Shown: in pieces, positions 13,799 through 22,408 of the stretch | How the letters are laid out: each line of letters opens with the position of its first letter | Numbering within the stretch: position 1 is the first letter of the stretch | Notes under the pieces: model-generated | Database searches by the model: none | What the model saw: only the letters and a program-made list of their open reading frames with translations | What the model was told of the DNA's origin: nothing | Translations under genes and position numbers: made by a program | Assembly: GCA_902783435.1 (NCBI GenBank) | Contig: CACZQV010000044.1 | Location: forward strand, 1-23,002 | Direction of reading: 5' to 3' | Origin: an uncultured Erysipelotrichaceae bacterium | GTDB lineage: Bacteria; Bacillota_I; Bacilli_A; RF39; UBA660 | Length of the DNA stretch: 23,002 bases

Positions 13799-14485
13799 AT
13801 GACTAAACAAGAAATAATAAACGACATAGAAAAAAGAATAAATAATGCTAAAGTAAATGATAGATTTTCAATATTTATGTTTAATTGTGTAAAAGATAAA
13901 GTCTTTGATAAAAATATTAAAGATGATTATTTGGAAATGTTATATGATATTTTACAACAATGGGATGAAAACTGTAAATTACCATATAATACAGGAGTAT
14001 TATTAAATGAATTAGAACAAGACAATACAATTATTCCTACAGTTCACAGAACATTCTTTAAATATGATGAAATTAATGGATATAAACATAATAATGATTT
14101 AGATGATATTATGTGTAATGGTTTAATAAATCAAGGTCACAATAACGCAATTGGAGGTTCTGTAATAGAAAATGGTGCTCCAAATTTATCATTAACTATG
14201 ACAGATATTAAAGATATAGGGGGAATAATTAATATAATTGCATCATATAAAGGAAGTAATACAGCAATAATCGCTGCATTTCCAAAAACAATAGTAGATA
14301 AAAATTTAACTAATATCAATGATAATGAAATATATGATAAACATAATGGATATTATTATATTAAACCTAAATATATTCTAGGAGCATTAATAAAAAATGA
14401 TAATAATTTAGATTCTTTTTATTTAAAAAATGAAATACTAGAAAGAAGATATAATTTAGATAATGACAAAAATAATCAAATATGA
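13799..14485 (+). CDS. Uncharacterised protein, possible ADP-ribosyltransferase-like fold
   Basis: This 228-residue soluble protein belongs to no family I can name. The N-terminal third is helical. The remainder has VHRTFFKY (about 81-88), LDDIMCNGLINQGH, a Gly/Ser-rich middle with NLSLTMTDI, NTAIIAAFPK and a late YYYIKPKYILGALIKND. A His-containing first strand, an I..GL..G helix and a tyrosine-rich P.YI.G strand near the end are reminiscent of ADP-ribosyltransferase folds, but the match is weak and a catalytic Glu cannot be assigned. The stop is TGA. The start follows AGGAGG. It sits between the isochorismatase-like gene and the PAP2 gene, whose start is 28 bases after this stop. Confidence 0.75.
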   Translation: MTKQEIINDIEKRINNAKVNDRFSIFMFNCVKDKVFDKNIKDDYLEMLYDILQQWDENCKLPYNTGVLLNELEQDNTIIPTVHRTFFKYDEINGYKHNNDLDDIMCNGLINQGHNNAIGGSVIENGAPNLSLTMTDIKDIGGIINIIASYKGSNTAIIAAFPKTIVDKNLTNINDNEIYDKHNGYYYIKPKYILGALIKNDNNLDSFYLKNEILERRYNLDNDKNNQI

Positions 14486-14513
14486 TAGTATTTATAAAGT
14501 AAAGGAGAATTAT

Positions 14514-15164
14514 ATGAAAAAGAAACAAAAATTATTAGTAACAGTAATTATATTACTTATAATTTCTATTATATATACATTATTAATTAAATATGTAGAT
14601 GTAAAAGAAGTAGGAAAAGAAAATGTAGAAGTAGGTTTTTCTACAATAAATAAATTATTTTATGATACAGTTGGGGTAAGTGATTTATGGTATAAAATAT
14701 CTAAATACTTAGGACTTATACCATTCTTAATATGTGCATATTATGGTTTTATAGGAATAAAACAATTTATAAAAGAAAAATCTCTTAAAAAAGTAGATAA
14801 AAAACTTATTTATTTAGGAGTATTTTATATAATAGTATTAATATTATATGTAGTAGCAGATAAAATTGTTATAAATTATCGTCCAGTATTAGAAGATGGA
14901 GTACTTGAATCATCTTATCCATCATCACATACATTATTAGCTGTATGTGTATGTGCATCATCACTATTAATATCTAAATACTATGTACCTAAAAAATATT
15001 TAAAATACTTTGATAATATTTCATTTGTATTAATGATATTTTTAACAGTAGCAAGAGCCCTTTCTGGATATCATTGGTTTACTGATATTATTGGAGGAAT
15101 AATCATATCAATATTCTTAGTATCCGCATATAAATATTCAATATATCAAGAAAAAACTATATAA
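14514..15164 (+). CDS. PAP2-family membrane phosphatase
   Basis: This 216-residue membrane protein of the type 2 phosphatidic acid phosphatase superfamily probably dephosphorylates a lipid phosphate such as undecaprenyl pyrophosphate or phosphatidate at the outer face of the membrane. The active-site motifs are KIVINYRP (117-124, one residue shorter than the usual Kx6RP), SYPSSH (134-139) and RALSGYHWFTD (181-191) with His187 and Asp191. About six hydrophobic helices are visible. The frame is open upstream to 14463, but AAAGGAG at 14501-14507 places the start at ATG 14514. It ends the operon, with a terminator a few bases on. Confidence 0.87.
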   Translation: MKKKQKLLVTVIILLIISIIYTLLIKYVDVKEVGKENVEVGFSTINKLFYDTVGVSDLWYKISKYLGLIPFLICAYYGFIGIKQFIKEKSLKKVDKKLIYLGVFYIIVLILYVVADKIVINYRPVLEDGVLESSYPSSHTLLAVCVCASSLLISKYYVPKKYLKYFDNISFVLMIFLTVARALSGYHWFTDIIGGIIISIFLVSAYKYSIYQEKTI

Positions 15165-15172
15165 AATTTATT

Positions 15173-15198
15173 AAAAGCCCACAAGGCTTTTTATTTTT
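15173..15198 (+). terminator. Rho-independent terminator after the PAP2 gene
   Basis: AAAAGCC (15173-15179) pairs with GGCTTTT (15185-15191) around a five-base loop, followed by a T-rich tail. Confidence 0.85.
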
Positions 15199-15199
15199 A

Positions 15200-15220
15200 T
15201 GATATAATGAATAAGGTGAG
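15200..15220 (+). promoter_or_regulatory. Sortase operon extended -10 promoter and ribosome binding site
   Basis: TGATATAAT (15200-15208) is a perfect extended -10, directly after the terminator T-tract. AAGGTGAG (15213-15220) is the ribosome binding site for ATG 15225. An upstream in-frame ATG at 15207 lies within the -10 box and cannot be on the transcript. Confidence 0.65.
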
Positions 15221-15224
15221 TAAT

Positions 15225-15962
15225 ATGAAACGTAAAAGATATAGATTAAAGAAAAAATTAATTATATTAAGATTACTAACTTTAATATTTATAATAGGAA
15301 TAATATATAACTCGACTAGATTAATTAATTATGAATCAGATTTAAAAGAAAATAACAAAATTCAAATTAATTTAAATGAATATATAGATAAAGATAGAGT
15401 AGAATTTGATGAATTAAAAAAACAAAATAAAGATACAGTAGCTTTTATTAAAGTTAATAATACTAGAATTCATTATGTAGTAGTAAAAGGTAAAGATAAT
15501 GATTTTTATTTAAATCATAATTTTAATAAAGAAAAAAATATAGCTGGATGGATATTTGGAGATTTTCGTAATAATTTTGATGAAACTGATAGAAATTTAA
15601 TAATATATGGACATAATATGAAAGATGGATCTATGTTTGATACATTAATTAAGACTATAGATAAAGAATGGTATACAAATAAAGATAATTATATAGTTAA
15701 ATTAATTACTGAAAAAGGTAGTTATAAATATAAAGTATTTTCAACATACTCAGTTCGCGCAGAAGACTATTATATTAATACAGGTTTTAATAACGATAAA
15801 GAATTTGATAAATTTGTAAATACATTAAAAGATAGATCTGTATATAATTATGGTACAGAAGTTAATGGTACTGATAAAATATTAACGCTATCTAGTTGTA
15901 TAGGTGATGGAAGAAAAAGGGTTGTATTACATGCAAAACTAATAGAGAAAGAAGAGAATTAA
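15225..15962 (+). CDS. srtB: Class B-like sortase
   Basis: This 245-residue protein is a sortase, a membrane-anchored transpeptidase that links surface proteins to peptidoglycan or to each other. A basic N-terminus and one hydrophobic helix (about 12-28) form the signal anchor. The catalytic domain follows, with His130 in IIYGHNMKDGSMF, Cys225 in ILTLSSC, and Arg230 or Arg232 in the GDGRKRVV segment. The size and the placing of His and Cys are very close to Staphylococcus SrtB, supporting class B. No LPxTG- or NPQTN-like substrate gene lies in the window. It implies a Gram-positive wall. The next gene starts two bases after its stop. Confidence 0.9.
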   Translation: MKRKRYRLKKKLIILRLLTLIFIIGIIYNSTRLINYESDLKENNKIQINLNEYIDKDRVEFDELKKQNKDTVAFIKVNNTRIHYVVVKGKDNDFYLNHNFNKEKNIAGWIFGDFRNNFDETDRNLIIYGHNMKDGSMFDTLIKTIDKEWYTNKDNYIVKLITEKGSYKYKVFSTYSVRAEDYYINTGFNNDKEFDKFVNTLKDRSVYNYGTEVNGTDKILTLSSCIGDGRKRVVLHAKLIEKEEN

Positions 15963-15963
15963 T

Positions 15964-16563
15964 ATGTCAAATTTAATATTTAGATATGGGGCTATGAATT
16001 GTGGTAAAACAAGTGCTTTAATACAAGTGGCAAACAATTATGAAGAAAATGATAAAGTAGTAAGAGTAATAAAATCGCGTGAGGATTCCAAAGGAGAAGA
16101 ATATATCACTTCACGTACAGGATTAAAAAGAAAAGTAGATATTTTAATAGGAAAAGATGAGTCATTTGAAAAATACTTTGATGATTGGAATAATAATGTA
16201 CATTGTATTTTAGTAGATGAAGCCCAATTTCTAACAGAAAAACAAATAGAAGAATTATGGTTAGTTACTAAAATGTATGATATACCAGTACTTTGTTATG
16301 GTTTAAGGACACATTTTAAATCAAAGACATTTGAAGGAAGTAAAAGATTATTAGAACTATCTGATACTATAGAAGAATTAATAACTATATGTAGTTGTGG
16401 TAAAAAAGCTAAGTTTAATGCCAGATTCTTTGAAGGAGAATTTACACTTGAAGGTGATGAAGTAGAAATAGACGGAGAAGATCCAAGAGTAAGTTATAAA
16501 CCTATGTGTGGTAAATGTTATATTAAAAAAAGAATAGAATACAATAAAAAGGAGAATTTATGA
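15964..16563 (+). CDS. tdk: Thymidine kinase (type II)
   Basis: This 199-residue cytoplasmic enzyme phosphorylates thymidine to dTMP with ATP in pyrimidine salvage. The phosphate loop GAMNCGKT is at 9-16, and DEAQF (85-89) holds the likely catalytic Glu86. The lasso and zinc region has Cys143, Cys145, Cys182 and Cys185 (ICSCG and MCGKC). The first pair is CxC rather than the usual CxxC, a small oddity. The length matches bacterial Tdk (about 190-205). The ribosome binding site is weak (AGAAGAG) and lies at the end of the sortase gene. The TGA stop overlaps the ATG of the acyl-CoA ligase gene, so those two are coupled. Confidence 0.95.
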   Translation: MSNLIFRYGAMNCGKTSALIQVANNYEENDKVVRVIKSREDSKGEEYITSRTGLKRKVDILIGKDESFEKYFDDWNNNVHCILVDEAQFLTEKQIEELWLVTKMYDIPVLCYGLRTHFKSKTFEGSKRLLELSDTIEELITICSCGKKAKFNARFFEGEFTLEGDEVEIDGEDPRVSYKPMCGKCYIKKRIEYNKKENL

Positions 16564-18308
16564 TAAGACTAAGAGATTTATTTATAAAAATTTTTAAACC
16601 TAAACATAAAAATGAACCATGGTTAGATTATTATTCAAGAGAAGAAAGAAGTATTAAGTTTACTACTAAATCTATTTATAATTATATGGTAGATTCAGTA
16701 GGTGATGATACTGATTTCATTGCATTAAACTATTTTGATAATAGAATTAGCTATAATGAATTTTTTGAAAATATTAATACGTGTGCAAGATCATTAAGAA
16801 GTTTTGGAGTAAAAGAAGGAGATATTGTAACAATATGTTTACCTAATATGCCTGAAGCATTATATGCATTTTATGCATGTAATAAAATAGGGGCAATTGC
16901 TGATATGGTACATCCTCTAAGTAGTCCAGAACAAATTAAATTTTATTTAAATGAAAATAAAAGTAGATTTTTATTCTTAATAGATTTTAATTATGATAAA
17001 TTTAAAGATGTAATAGATAAAACTCTAGTATATAAAACTATATTAGTATCTCCTAAACTTAGTATGCCTTTAGGTCTATCTATTGGATATAGCTTAACAA
17101 GAGGTTTAACTACTAAAAAGCCTCCACTAAACGATATAGATTATATGTCATGGAAAGATTTTATGTTACGTGGAGTAGCATATTCTAAAGAATTCTCAGC
17201 TGATGTAAAAAAAGATGATACTGCATTAATTTTACATAGTGGTGGTACTACTGGTACTCCTAAAGGAATTATGATATCTAATTACAGTTTTAATGCTTTA
17301 GCCCAACAATCTGGTGTTAATGTTATAGATGTTCGTCCTAAAGATAAAATTGTTACTATTCTCCCAATTTTTCATGGATTTGGATTAGGAGTTTGTATTC
17401 ATACACCTCTATGTTTAAAAGTAGAAACAATATTAATGCCTGAATATGATGCAAATAGATTCTATAAAATATGGAAAAATGATAAACCTAATGTAATACT
17501 TGGAGTTCCTACATTATGGGAAGGTATGATGAGTAATAAAAAATTTGATAAAGTAGATATGTCTCAATTAAAATACATAGTTAGTGGAGGAGATTATTTA
17601 AGTGTATCTCAAGAAACAAAAATAAATAACTTCCTACATAAACATGGAGCTCATATTAATATAGCCAAAGGTTATGGTATGACAGAATCTGTTGCGGCTA
17701 CTTGTTATACATTTCCTGGAACTAATGAACCAGGTAGTATTGGTATACCTATGGTAGGTAACACGTATAAAATATGTAATCCTGAAACAGGAGAAGAAAT
17801 GAAGATTGGTGAAGAAGGAGAAATTTGTGTTAATGGTCCAACACTTATGAAAGGATATTTAAATAACCCAAAAGAAACTAAAAATATATTAAAACGCCAC
17901 AAGGATGGTAAAATATGGTTACATACTGGTGATATTGGTTATATCGCAACTAATGGTATAGTTTATTATACACAAAGATTAAAACGTATGATTATAGTAT
18001 CTGGATTTAATGTATATCCATCAATGATAGAAGAAGTATTAGAATCTCATCCAGCTATTAAAAAAGCATGTGTAATAGGAATACCTCATCCATATAAAAT
18101 GCACGTTCCTAAAGCATTTATAGTACTAAATGATGGATATAAAGATTCAAGTAAATTACAAAAAGAATTAAAAGATCTATGTAAACATGAATTAGCAGTT
18201 TTCTCAGTACCAAAAGAAATAGAAATACGTAAAGAATTACCTAAAACTTTATATAATAAAGTAAATTATAAAGAATTAGAAAAGGAAGAAGAAAAGAAGA
18301 ATAAATAA
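16560..18308 (+). CDS. Acyl-CoA ligase (AMP-forming, long-chain-like)
   Basis: This 582-residue member of the adenylate-forming enzyme superfamily activates a carboxylic acid, probably a fatty acid, to acyl-AMP and then acyl-CoA. The core motifs are complete: the AMP/phosphate loop with LILHSGGTTGTPKG (223-236), GYGMTE (371-376), HTGDIG (455-460) and a C-terminal lysine in LPKTLYNKVNY (Lys567), where the usual Gly before Lys is Asn. A ligase for another acid, such as an aryl or amino acid in a biosynthetic route, is less likely without carrier-protein genes nearby. It overlaps tdk by four bases with AAAAGGAG upstream. The stop codon lies within the terminator hairpin. Confidence 0.88.
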   Translation: MIRLRDLFIKIFKPKHKNEPWLDYYSREERSIKFTTKSIYNYMVDSVGDDTDFIALNYFDNRISYNEFFENINTCARSLRSFGVKEGDIVTICLPNMPEALYAFYACNKIGAIADMVHPLSSPEQIKFYLNENKSRFLFLIDFNYDKFKDVIDKTLVYKTILVSPKLSMPLGLSIGYSLTRGLTTKKPPLNDIDYMSWKDFMLRGVAYSKEFSADVKKDDTALILHSGGTTGTPKGIMISNYSFNALAQQSGVNVIDVRPKDKIVTILPIFHGFGLGVCIHTPLCLKVETILMPEYDANRFYKIWKNDKPNVILGVPTLWEGMMSNKKFDKVDMSQLKYIVSGGDYLSVSQETKINNFLHKHGAHINIAKGYGMTESVAATCYTFPGTNEPGSIGIPMVGNTYKICNPETGEEMKIGEEGEICVNGPTLMKGYLNNPKETKNILKRHKDGKIWLHTGDIGYIATNGIVYYTQRLKRMIIVSGFNVYPSMIEEVLESHPAIKKACVIGIPHPYKMHVPKAFIVLNDGYKDSSKLQKELKDLCKHELAVFSVPKEIEIRKELPKTLYNKVNYKELEKEEEKKNK

Positions 18309-18319
18309 TTCTTCTTTTT
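18296..18319 (+). terminator. Rho-independent terminator after the acyl-CoA ligase gene
   Basis: GAAGAAT (18296-18302) pairs with ATTCTTC (18308-18314) around a five-base loop, followed by five T. The stem spans the stop codon. The next gene begins only 11 bases beyond the T-run, with no clear promoter, so part of the transcription may pass through. Confidence 0.75.
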
Positions 18320-18329
18320 ATAGAAGTAT

Positions 18330-18926
18330 ATGAAAATAAATAATAAGAAACGCCTATTAAAATATATGTTTCTATTTAGATCAAATATATTTAAATTTAC
18401 TAAGTTTGAAACAGATTCCAAAGATCCAGAATTAAAAAAACTAATAGAATTATTAAATATAAAAAACAAATATAAAAGAATATATAAAACTATTAATGAT
18501 ATGTGTGATTATATAGACAATTACTATAACGGTTGTAGTAGTAATCCATGTAAATTTAAAAATGATATATGTATTTGCCATAGAAATAATAATTTAAATT
18601 ATAAAAACGGTTGTTGTAGAAGATGTATATATCAAACTAATAAAGGATGTCCTACAAAGAATTTTGCTTGTAAGATGTTTAATTGTTCATATATAAAAAG
18701 ACACATAAAAGAATTAGATTATAATGATATAGTACTATTAAAATTACTAAGTATAAGACAACAATCAATATTAAAATATGATTATTATTCTACAATAGAA
18801 GAAGTAACAAAAGATTTATATTATCCATCAATTATTTCATTAATTAGAATAGACTATAGAACAATAAAAAGAAGAATATTACTAAAAAGGAGACAACATG
18901 TTAGCAGGAATTATAAAACAAAATGA
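18330..18926 (+). CDS. Cysteine-rich uncharacterised protein
   Basis: This 198-residue protein belongs to no family I can name with confidence. Eleven cysteines lie between residues 59 and 119 (59, 69, 74, 81, 83, 95, 96, 99, 107, 114, 119), in segments such as CSSNPC, CICH, CCRRC and CKMFNC. This points to a metal site (zinc or Fe-S, as in YkgJ-type proteins) rather than disulfides, since there is no signal peptide. The tail is very basic (KRRILLKRRQ). The assigned start has only a weak AGAAG before it, and translation may begin elsewhere. Its last 29 bases overlap the metallopeptidase gene, whose AAAAGGAG site is inside it, so the two are likely a coupled pair. Confidence 0.72.
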   Translation: MKINNKKRLLKYMFLFRSNIFKFTKFETDSKDPELKKLIELLNIKNKYKRIYKTINDMCDYIDNYYNGCSSNPCKFKNDICICHRNNNLNYKNGCCRRCIYQTNKGCPTKNFACKMFNCSYIKRHIKELDYNDIVLLKLLSIRQQSILKYDYYSTIEEVTKDLYYPSIISLIRIDYRTIKRRILLKRRQHVSRNYKTK

Positions 18927-20694
18927 TAATAATTATTATATAGATTTAAAAGAAGAGAATAATATAAAAACAATAAGTATAATTCATTCTAAAAAAAATA
19001 AAACAAGATGTTTAAAAGAAGAAGAAGCTATTTTTTTATTAGAAACAATTCTTTCTTCAAATTTAACTTATAAAGAAAAATATAATGATTATGATGTATA
19101 TTTAGATGAAGCTGATAATAAAAGATTTTTTAAAGATGGAAAAGAAGATTTTAAAATGTTCTTTTACAATAATGGTATAGATTATATTAAATATAAAAAT
19201 AGGGGTAAAGAAGAAAAAACAAAAAAATTTAAAATATCAGTAGGTAAAACACTATTCACAATAATTTTAGGTTCTACAATTATTCTTTCTTTTCCAAAAT
19301 ATAGATACGGAATAATAGATCCATTATATAACCAAGAAATAACTATAGATGATACAAAAAAATTAATATATAATTCAAATTATTTATCTACAGATGAAAA
19401 AGTGTTTTTATATAATGAGGATTTTTTAAATGATGTTTTAGAAATATCTGATGATAATAGAAATTATAGTTTAAGAGAAAAATTAAAAGATATAGAAATA
19501 TATATTTATGACAAAAATAATAAACCTCATACTTCAGGATATTATAATTCAATAGAACCAAATATAATTAATATATGTGATGAAGAACTTCCTACTGATA
19601 GTGAAAAATATTATGATACATTATCTCATGAATTTGTTCACTTACTTCAAAATGAAAGTGATTACTTATATATACATGAAGCTTCTGCTGAATTAATGAG
19701 TAATGAATATTATTATAGTAAATTAGATTCTTATCTTCCCGAAGTAATAAGATTAAAAGTTTTAATGGAAATAATAGGTCCAAAGCCAATAATGCAATGT
19801 AATTTTGAAGATAATGATAAAGCATTAGAAGAAGCAATAAGTAAATATTTAAATGAAGAAGATACAAATAAATTATTAGATTTATTTAGAAGTGATAGTG
19901 ATGATTTTTTGGATTTTGCAAAAGAAGATAAAATTAATGATGAAGTTGATAAACTATTAGCCAATATGTACAAAAACAAAACTGGTAATGATATAAATAC
20001 AGATAAATTAATAAGATTAATTTATCGAGATGATCCGTTTATAAAAAGATGTTATTTTAATCAAAATAGAGAAGAATTTGAAAAAGAAACTATATTAGAA
20101 ACAAAAAGAGTAGACTTAGGAACTACTACTATCGAAAAAGTAATAAACTCAAATGAGGTAGAAAGTTATTATTATTTAGATACAAAAAGAATGTCTGAAA
20201 ATGAATATGAATCATTATCTACGCAAGAACAAGAACAGTATTTAGATAAATCAATAAAATATAGGCCTATAGAAGGAGTAAGCGTTGAAATAGATGATAA
20301 CGCACCACTAACAATGTATAATGAAGATGATATAAATTATATTGTACATGGAAATAAATATAATCAAAGTGAAGCAAAAGCTTTAGGTTATTTAGAAAAA
20401 GAAATAGTATTAACATCTGGAAAAACAGTCACTAATTTTAATGATATTGAATTAAATAAATGTAGTACATTAAAAATAACATTTAAAGATGGTAGAGTAG
20501 GTGAAACAACTTATAATAAAAGAAATGATACATGGGGTTCAGTAATAATATATAAATTTGAAGATATAAAAGTCCCTTCAATTAAAGAAAAATTTAGTGA
20601 TCAGTTTGAACATGAAGAATCAAAAAATATAGAAATTTTAGATATGTATGAAGATTATGTTAAAAATGATAAAAGTGAAGCGAAATTGATATAA
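18898..20694 (+). CDS. Membrane-anchored HExxH metallopeptidase-like protein
   Basis: This 598-residue protein has a cytoplasmic-type N-terminal region (1-112), one hydrophobic helix (about 115-132) and a large remaining domain that should lie outside the cell if the Lys-rich flank before the helix stays inside. The zinc-peptidase motif HEFVH is at 244-248 (DTLSHEFVHLLQ), followed by HEASAELMSNEYY, in which Glu261 or Glu265 could be the third ligand, as in gluzincins. The C-terminal third (about 400-598) is polar and acidic. I do not recognise the family; peptidase activity is inferred from the motif alone. AAAAGGAG (18886-18893) sets the start inside the preceding gene. The stop is part of the terminator hairpin. 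Confidence 0.82.
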   Translation: MLAGIIKQNDNNYYIDLKEENNIKTISIIHSKKNKTRCLKEEEAIFLLETILSSNLTYKEKYNDYDVYLDEADNKRFFKDGKEDFKMFFYNNGIDYIKYKNRGKEEKTKKFKISVGKTLFTIILGSTIILSFPKYRYGIIDPLYNQEITIDDTKKLIYNSNYLSTDEKVFLYNEDFLNDVLEISDDNRNYSLREKLKDIEIYIYDKNNKPHTSGYYNSIEPNIINICDEELPTDSEKYYDTLSHEFVHLLQNESDYLYIHEASAELMSNEYYYSKLDSYLPEVIRLKVLMEIIGPKPIMQCNFEDNDKALEEAISKYLNEEDTNKLLDLFRSDSDDFLDFAKEDKINDEVDKLLANMYKNKTGNDINTDKLIRLIYRDDPFIKRCYFNQNREEFEKETILETKRVDLGTTTIEKVINSNEVESYYYLDTKRMSENEYESLSTQEQEQYLDKSIKYRPIEGVSVEIDDNAPLTMYNEDDINYIVHGNKYNQSEAKALGYLEKEIVLTSGKTVTNFNDIELNKCSTLKITFKDGRVGETTYNKRNDTWGSVIIYKFEDIKVPSIKEKFSDQFEHEESKNIEILDMYEDYVKNDKSEAKLI

Positions 20695-20709
20695 TTTGCT
20701 TCTTTTTTT
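20677..20709 (+). terminator. Rho-independent terminator after the metallopeptidase gene
   Basis: GAAGC (20677-20681) pairs with GCTTC (20698-20702), and AAATT (20683-20687) with AATTT (20693-20697), with a single bulged G, then seven T (20703-20709). The stop codon lies within the stem-loop. Confidence 0.85.
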
Positions 20710-20731
20710 GTTATTTTTAGTATAAAATAAA

Positions 20732-20789
20732 GTAAATGCAACCAAAACTTTACATAATTTCCAACCAAAGTGTATAGATTGCTACCATA
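20732..20789 (+). promoter_or_regulatory. Promoter with repeated CAACCAAA operator-like motif
   Basis: CAACCAAA occurs at 20739-20746 and again at 20762-20769, start to start 23 bases, with a weaker CTACCATA at 20782-20789. TTTACA (20749-20754) and TATAGA (20773-20778) form a possible -35/-10 pair with an 18-base gap that encloses the second repeat. A GTAAA...TTTAC inverted repeat (20732-20736, 20749-20753) flanks the first. The arrangement would suit binding by the HTH protein encoded just downstream, as autoregulation. This is inference from position and repetition. Confidence 0.45.
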
Positions 20790-20827
20790 AAATAATATAA
20801 AATTATTGTCATGAAAGAGGTGAAAAT

Positions 20828-22408
20828 ATGAAGTTTGGAGATAAATTAATAGAACTTCGAAAAAAGAATGGCTACTCTCAAGAAGAGTTAGCAGAAAAGC
20901 TAGGTGTGTCTAGACAAAGTGTAAGTAAATGGGAAAGTAATAATACTTATCCTGAAACAGATAAGATAGTTCAAATTGCAAATCTATTTGATTGCTCTAT
21001 GGATGATCTTATTAATGATAAGGTAACAGATGTAGAATCTTCCTTAAGAAAAAATAAAAATAATGTTACTAAGGTTTGGAATTCTTTCTTAAGTTTCCTT
21101 ACTGATTCAATTGATATGTTTTCTAAAATGACATTTACTCAAGGATTTAAATGTATTATAGAAATACTTATCTTATGTTTCCTACTTAATATTGGAGGAG
21201 TATTAATATGTGGTGGTGTATCAGGAATAATTGCTAATATATTCTCATTCTTATCATATGAAAGAGTAAGATTAATAAACGATGTATTAAATGCTTTATT
21301 TAGTTTAATATGGTTTATAATAGCTGTAATTATTGTTATTCATACATTTAAGATTAGACATCTTAATAACTATGAAAATGAAAAGAAAGAAAAGAAAGAA
21401 ATAATAAGAAACGAAAAAGGTGAAGAACAAGAAGTAGTATTTGTAAAAAATGAAAATGAAAAACCAGCTGAGTTTTTAGGAACATTAGCTCAAATAGTAA
21501 TAGCCTTTATTAAATTTATAGCTTTCTGGATACTTATAGGTACAGCAGCTTCAACAATAGGATTAATTGTAGCTATTGTATTAGTACTAGTACATATTCC
21601 AATACATATTATGTTCTTATGGATTAGTTTAGGTTTAATTGGTGGAGCTGCTATCGCAATCCAAGTAACTAGTTTATTAATATGTTTCATATTTAATAAA
21701 AAATTAAATGTAAAAAAGAATTTAATAATATTTATAATTTCTTTAATAGTAATTGGATTAAGTATTGCTGCTACTGCTATAACTGCTAGTAAAATAAATT
21801 ATGTTACTGATGAAAATATATTTAATCCTAAAACTAAAACAATAGAAATAGATTACAAAGATAATTTAGTAATAGAATCACATGGAGATGGTGTATCTAA
21901 TTCATACAAATATATTATTGATAATAGTATGGAAGATAACAAAATAACTGCTAGTAGAGAAGTAGATACAAAATACTTTAAATTATATAGTTTTGAAACA
22001 GAAATGGATAATATGCCAGTACTTAAAATAGCTCAAAATGATAATGGTGATTTTAAAATATTCTATAATTTATTTGTAAAAAATCTAAAGAAAAATAAAA
22101 TATATACATTTGGATCATATGGAGAAGATCCATTAGTAATAAAAGCTAATGAAAATACAATTAATAAATTAATTGAAAATCAAAAAAAATTATGGTTAGT
22201 AGAAGAAGAAAGAAAAGATAACCAAATAAATATAACTTCATATTATGATAAAGTATATTTCCCTAATGGATTAGAAGGAAAATATAACGCAATAGATGAT
22301 ACAATTACATATTATGAAAATGAATATAGTTGTAAAAAAGAAATAGAATCTACTAAATATGGAGAAAGAATCATTTATACATGTGATTATACAAGAGGAG
22401 AAGAATAA
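20828..22408 (+). CDS. XRE-type HTH regulator fused to a multi-pass membrane domain
   Basis: This 526-residue protein begins with a standard XRE/Cro helix-turn-helix (residues 5-62; recognition region YSQEELAEKLGVSRQSVSKWE), of the kind common in low-GC Gram-positives. A linker leads to about six hydrophobic segments (roughly 108-140, 150-171, 219-245, 246-268, 270-290, 297-321), interrupted by a charged loop at 173-214. A polar domain from 322 to the end has no recognised family. It may sense something at the membrane and pass it to DNA binding at the N-terminus. The start follows AGAGGTGA. The CAACCAAA repeats just upstream are the most likely target. The stop lies in the terminator loop. 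Confidence 0.85.
   Translation: MKFGDKLIELRKKNGYSQEELAEKLGVSRQSVSKWESNNTYPETDKIVQIANLFDCSMDDLINDKVTDVESSLRKNKNNVTKVWNSFLSFLTDSIDMFSKMTFTQGFKCIIEILILCFLLNIGGVLICGGVSGIIANIFSFLSYERVRLINDVLNALFSLIWFIIAVIIVIHTFKIRHLNNYENEKKEKKEIIRNEKGEEQEVVFVKNENEKPAEFLGTLAQIVIAFIKFIAFWILIGTAASTIGLIVAIVLVLVHIPIHIMFLWISLGLIGGAAIAIQVTSLLICFIFNKKLNVKKNLIIFIISLIVIGLSIAATAITASKINYVTDENIFNPKTKTIEIDYKDNLVIESHGDGVSNSYKYIIDNSMEDNKITASREVDTKYFKLYSFETEMDNMPVLKIAQNDNGDFKIFYNLFVKNLKKNKIYTFGSYGEDPLVIKANENTINKLIENQKKLWLVEEERKDNQINITSYYDKVYFPNGLEGKYNAIDDTITYYENEYSCKKEIESTKYGERIIYTCDYTRGEE

Noticed and set aside
15207..15224. ATG 15207 as start of the sortase gene
   Set aside because: It overlaps the TATAAT box, so it would not be in the transcript; ATG 15225 has AAGGTGAG in front.
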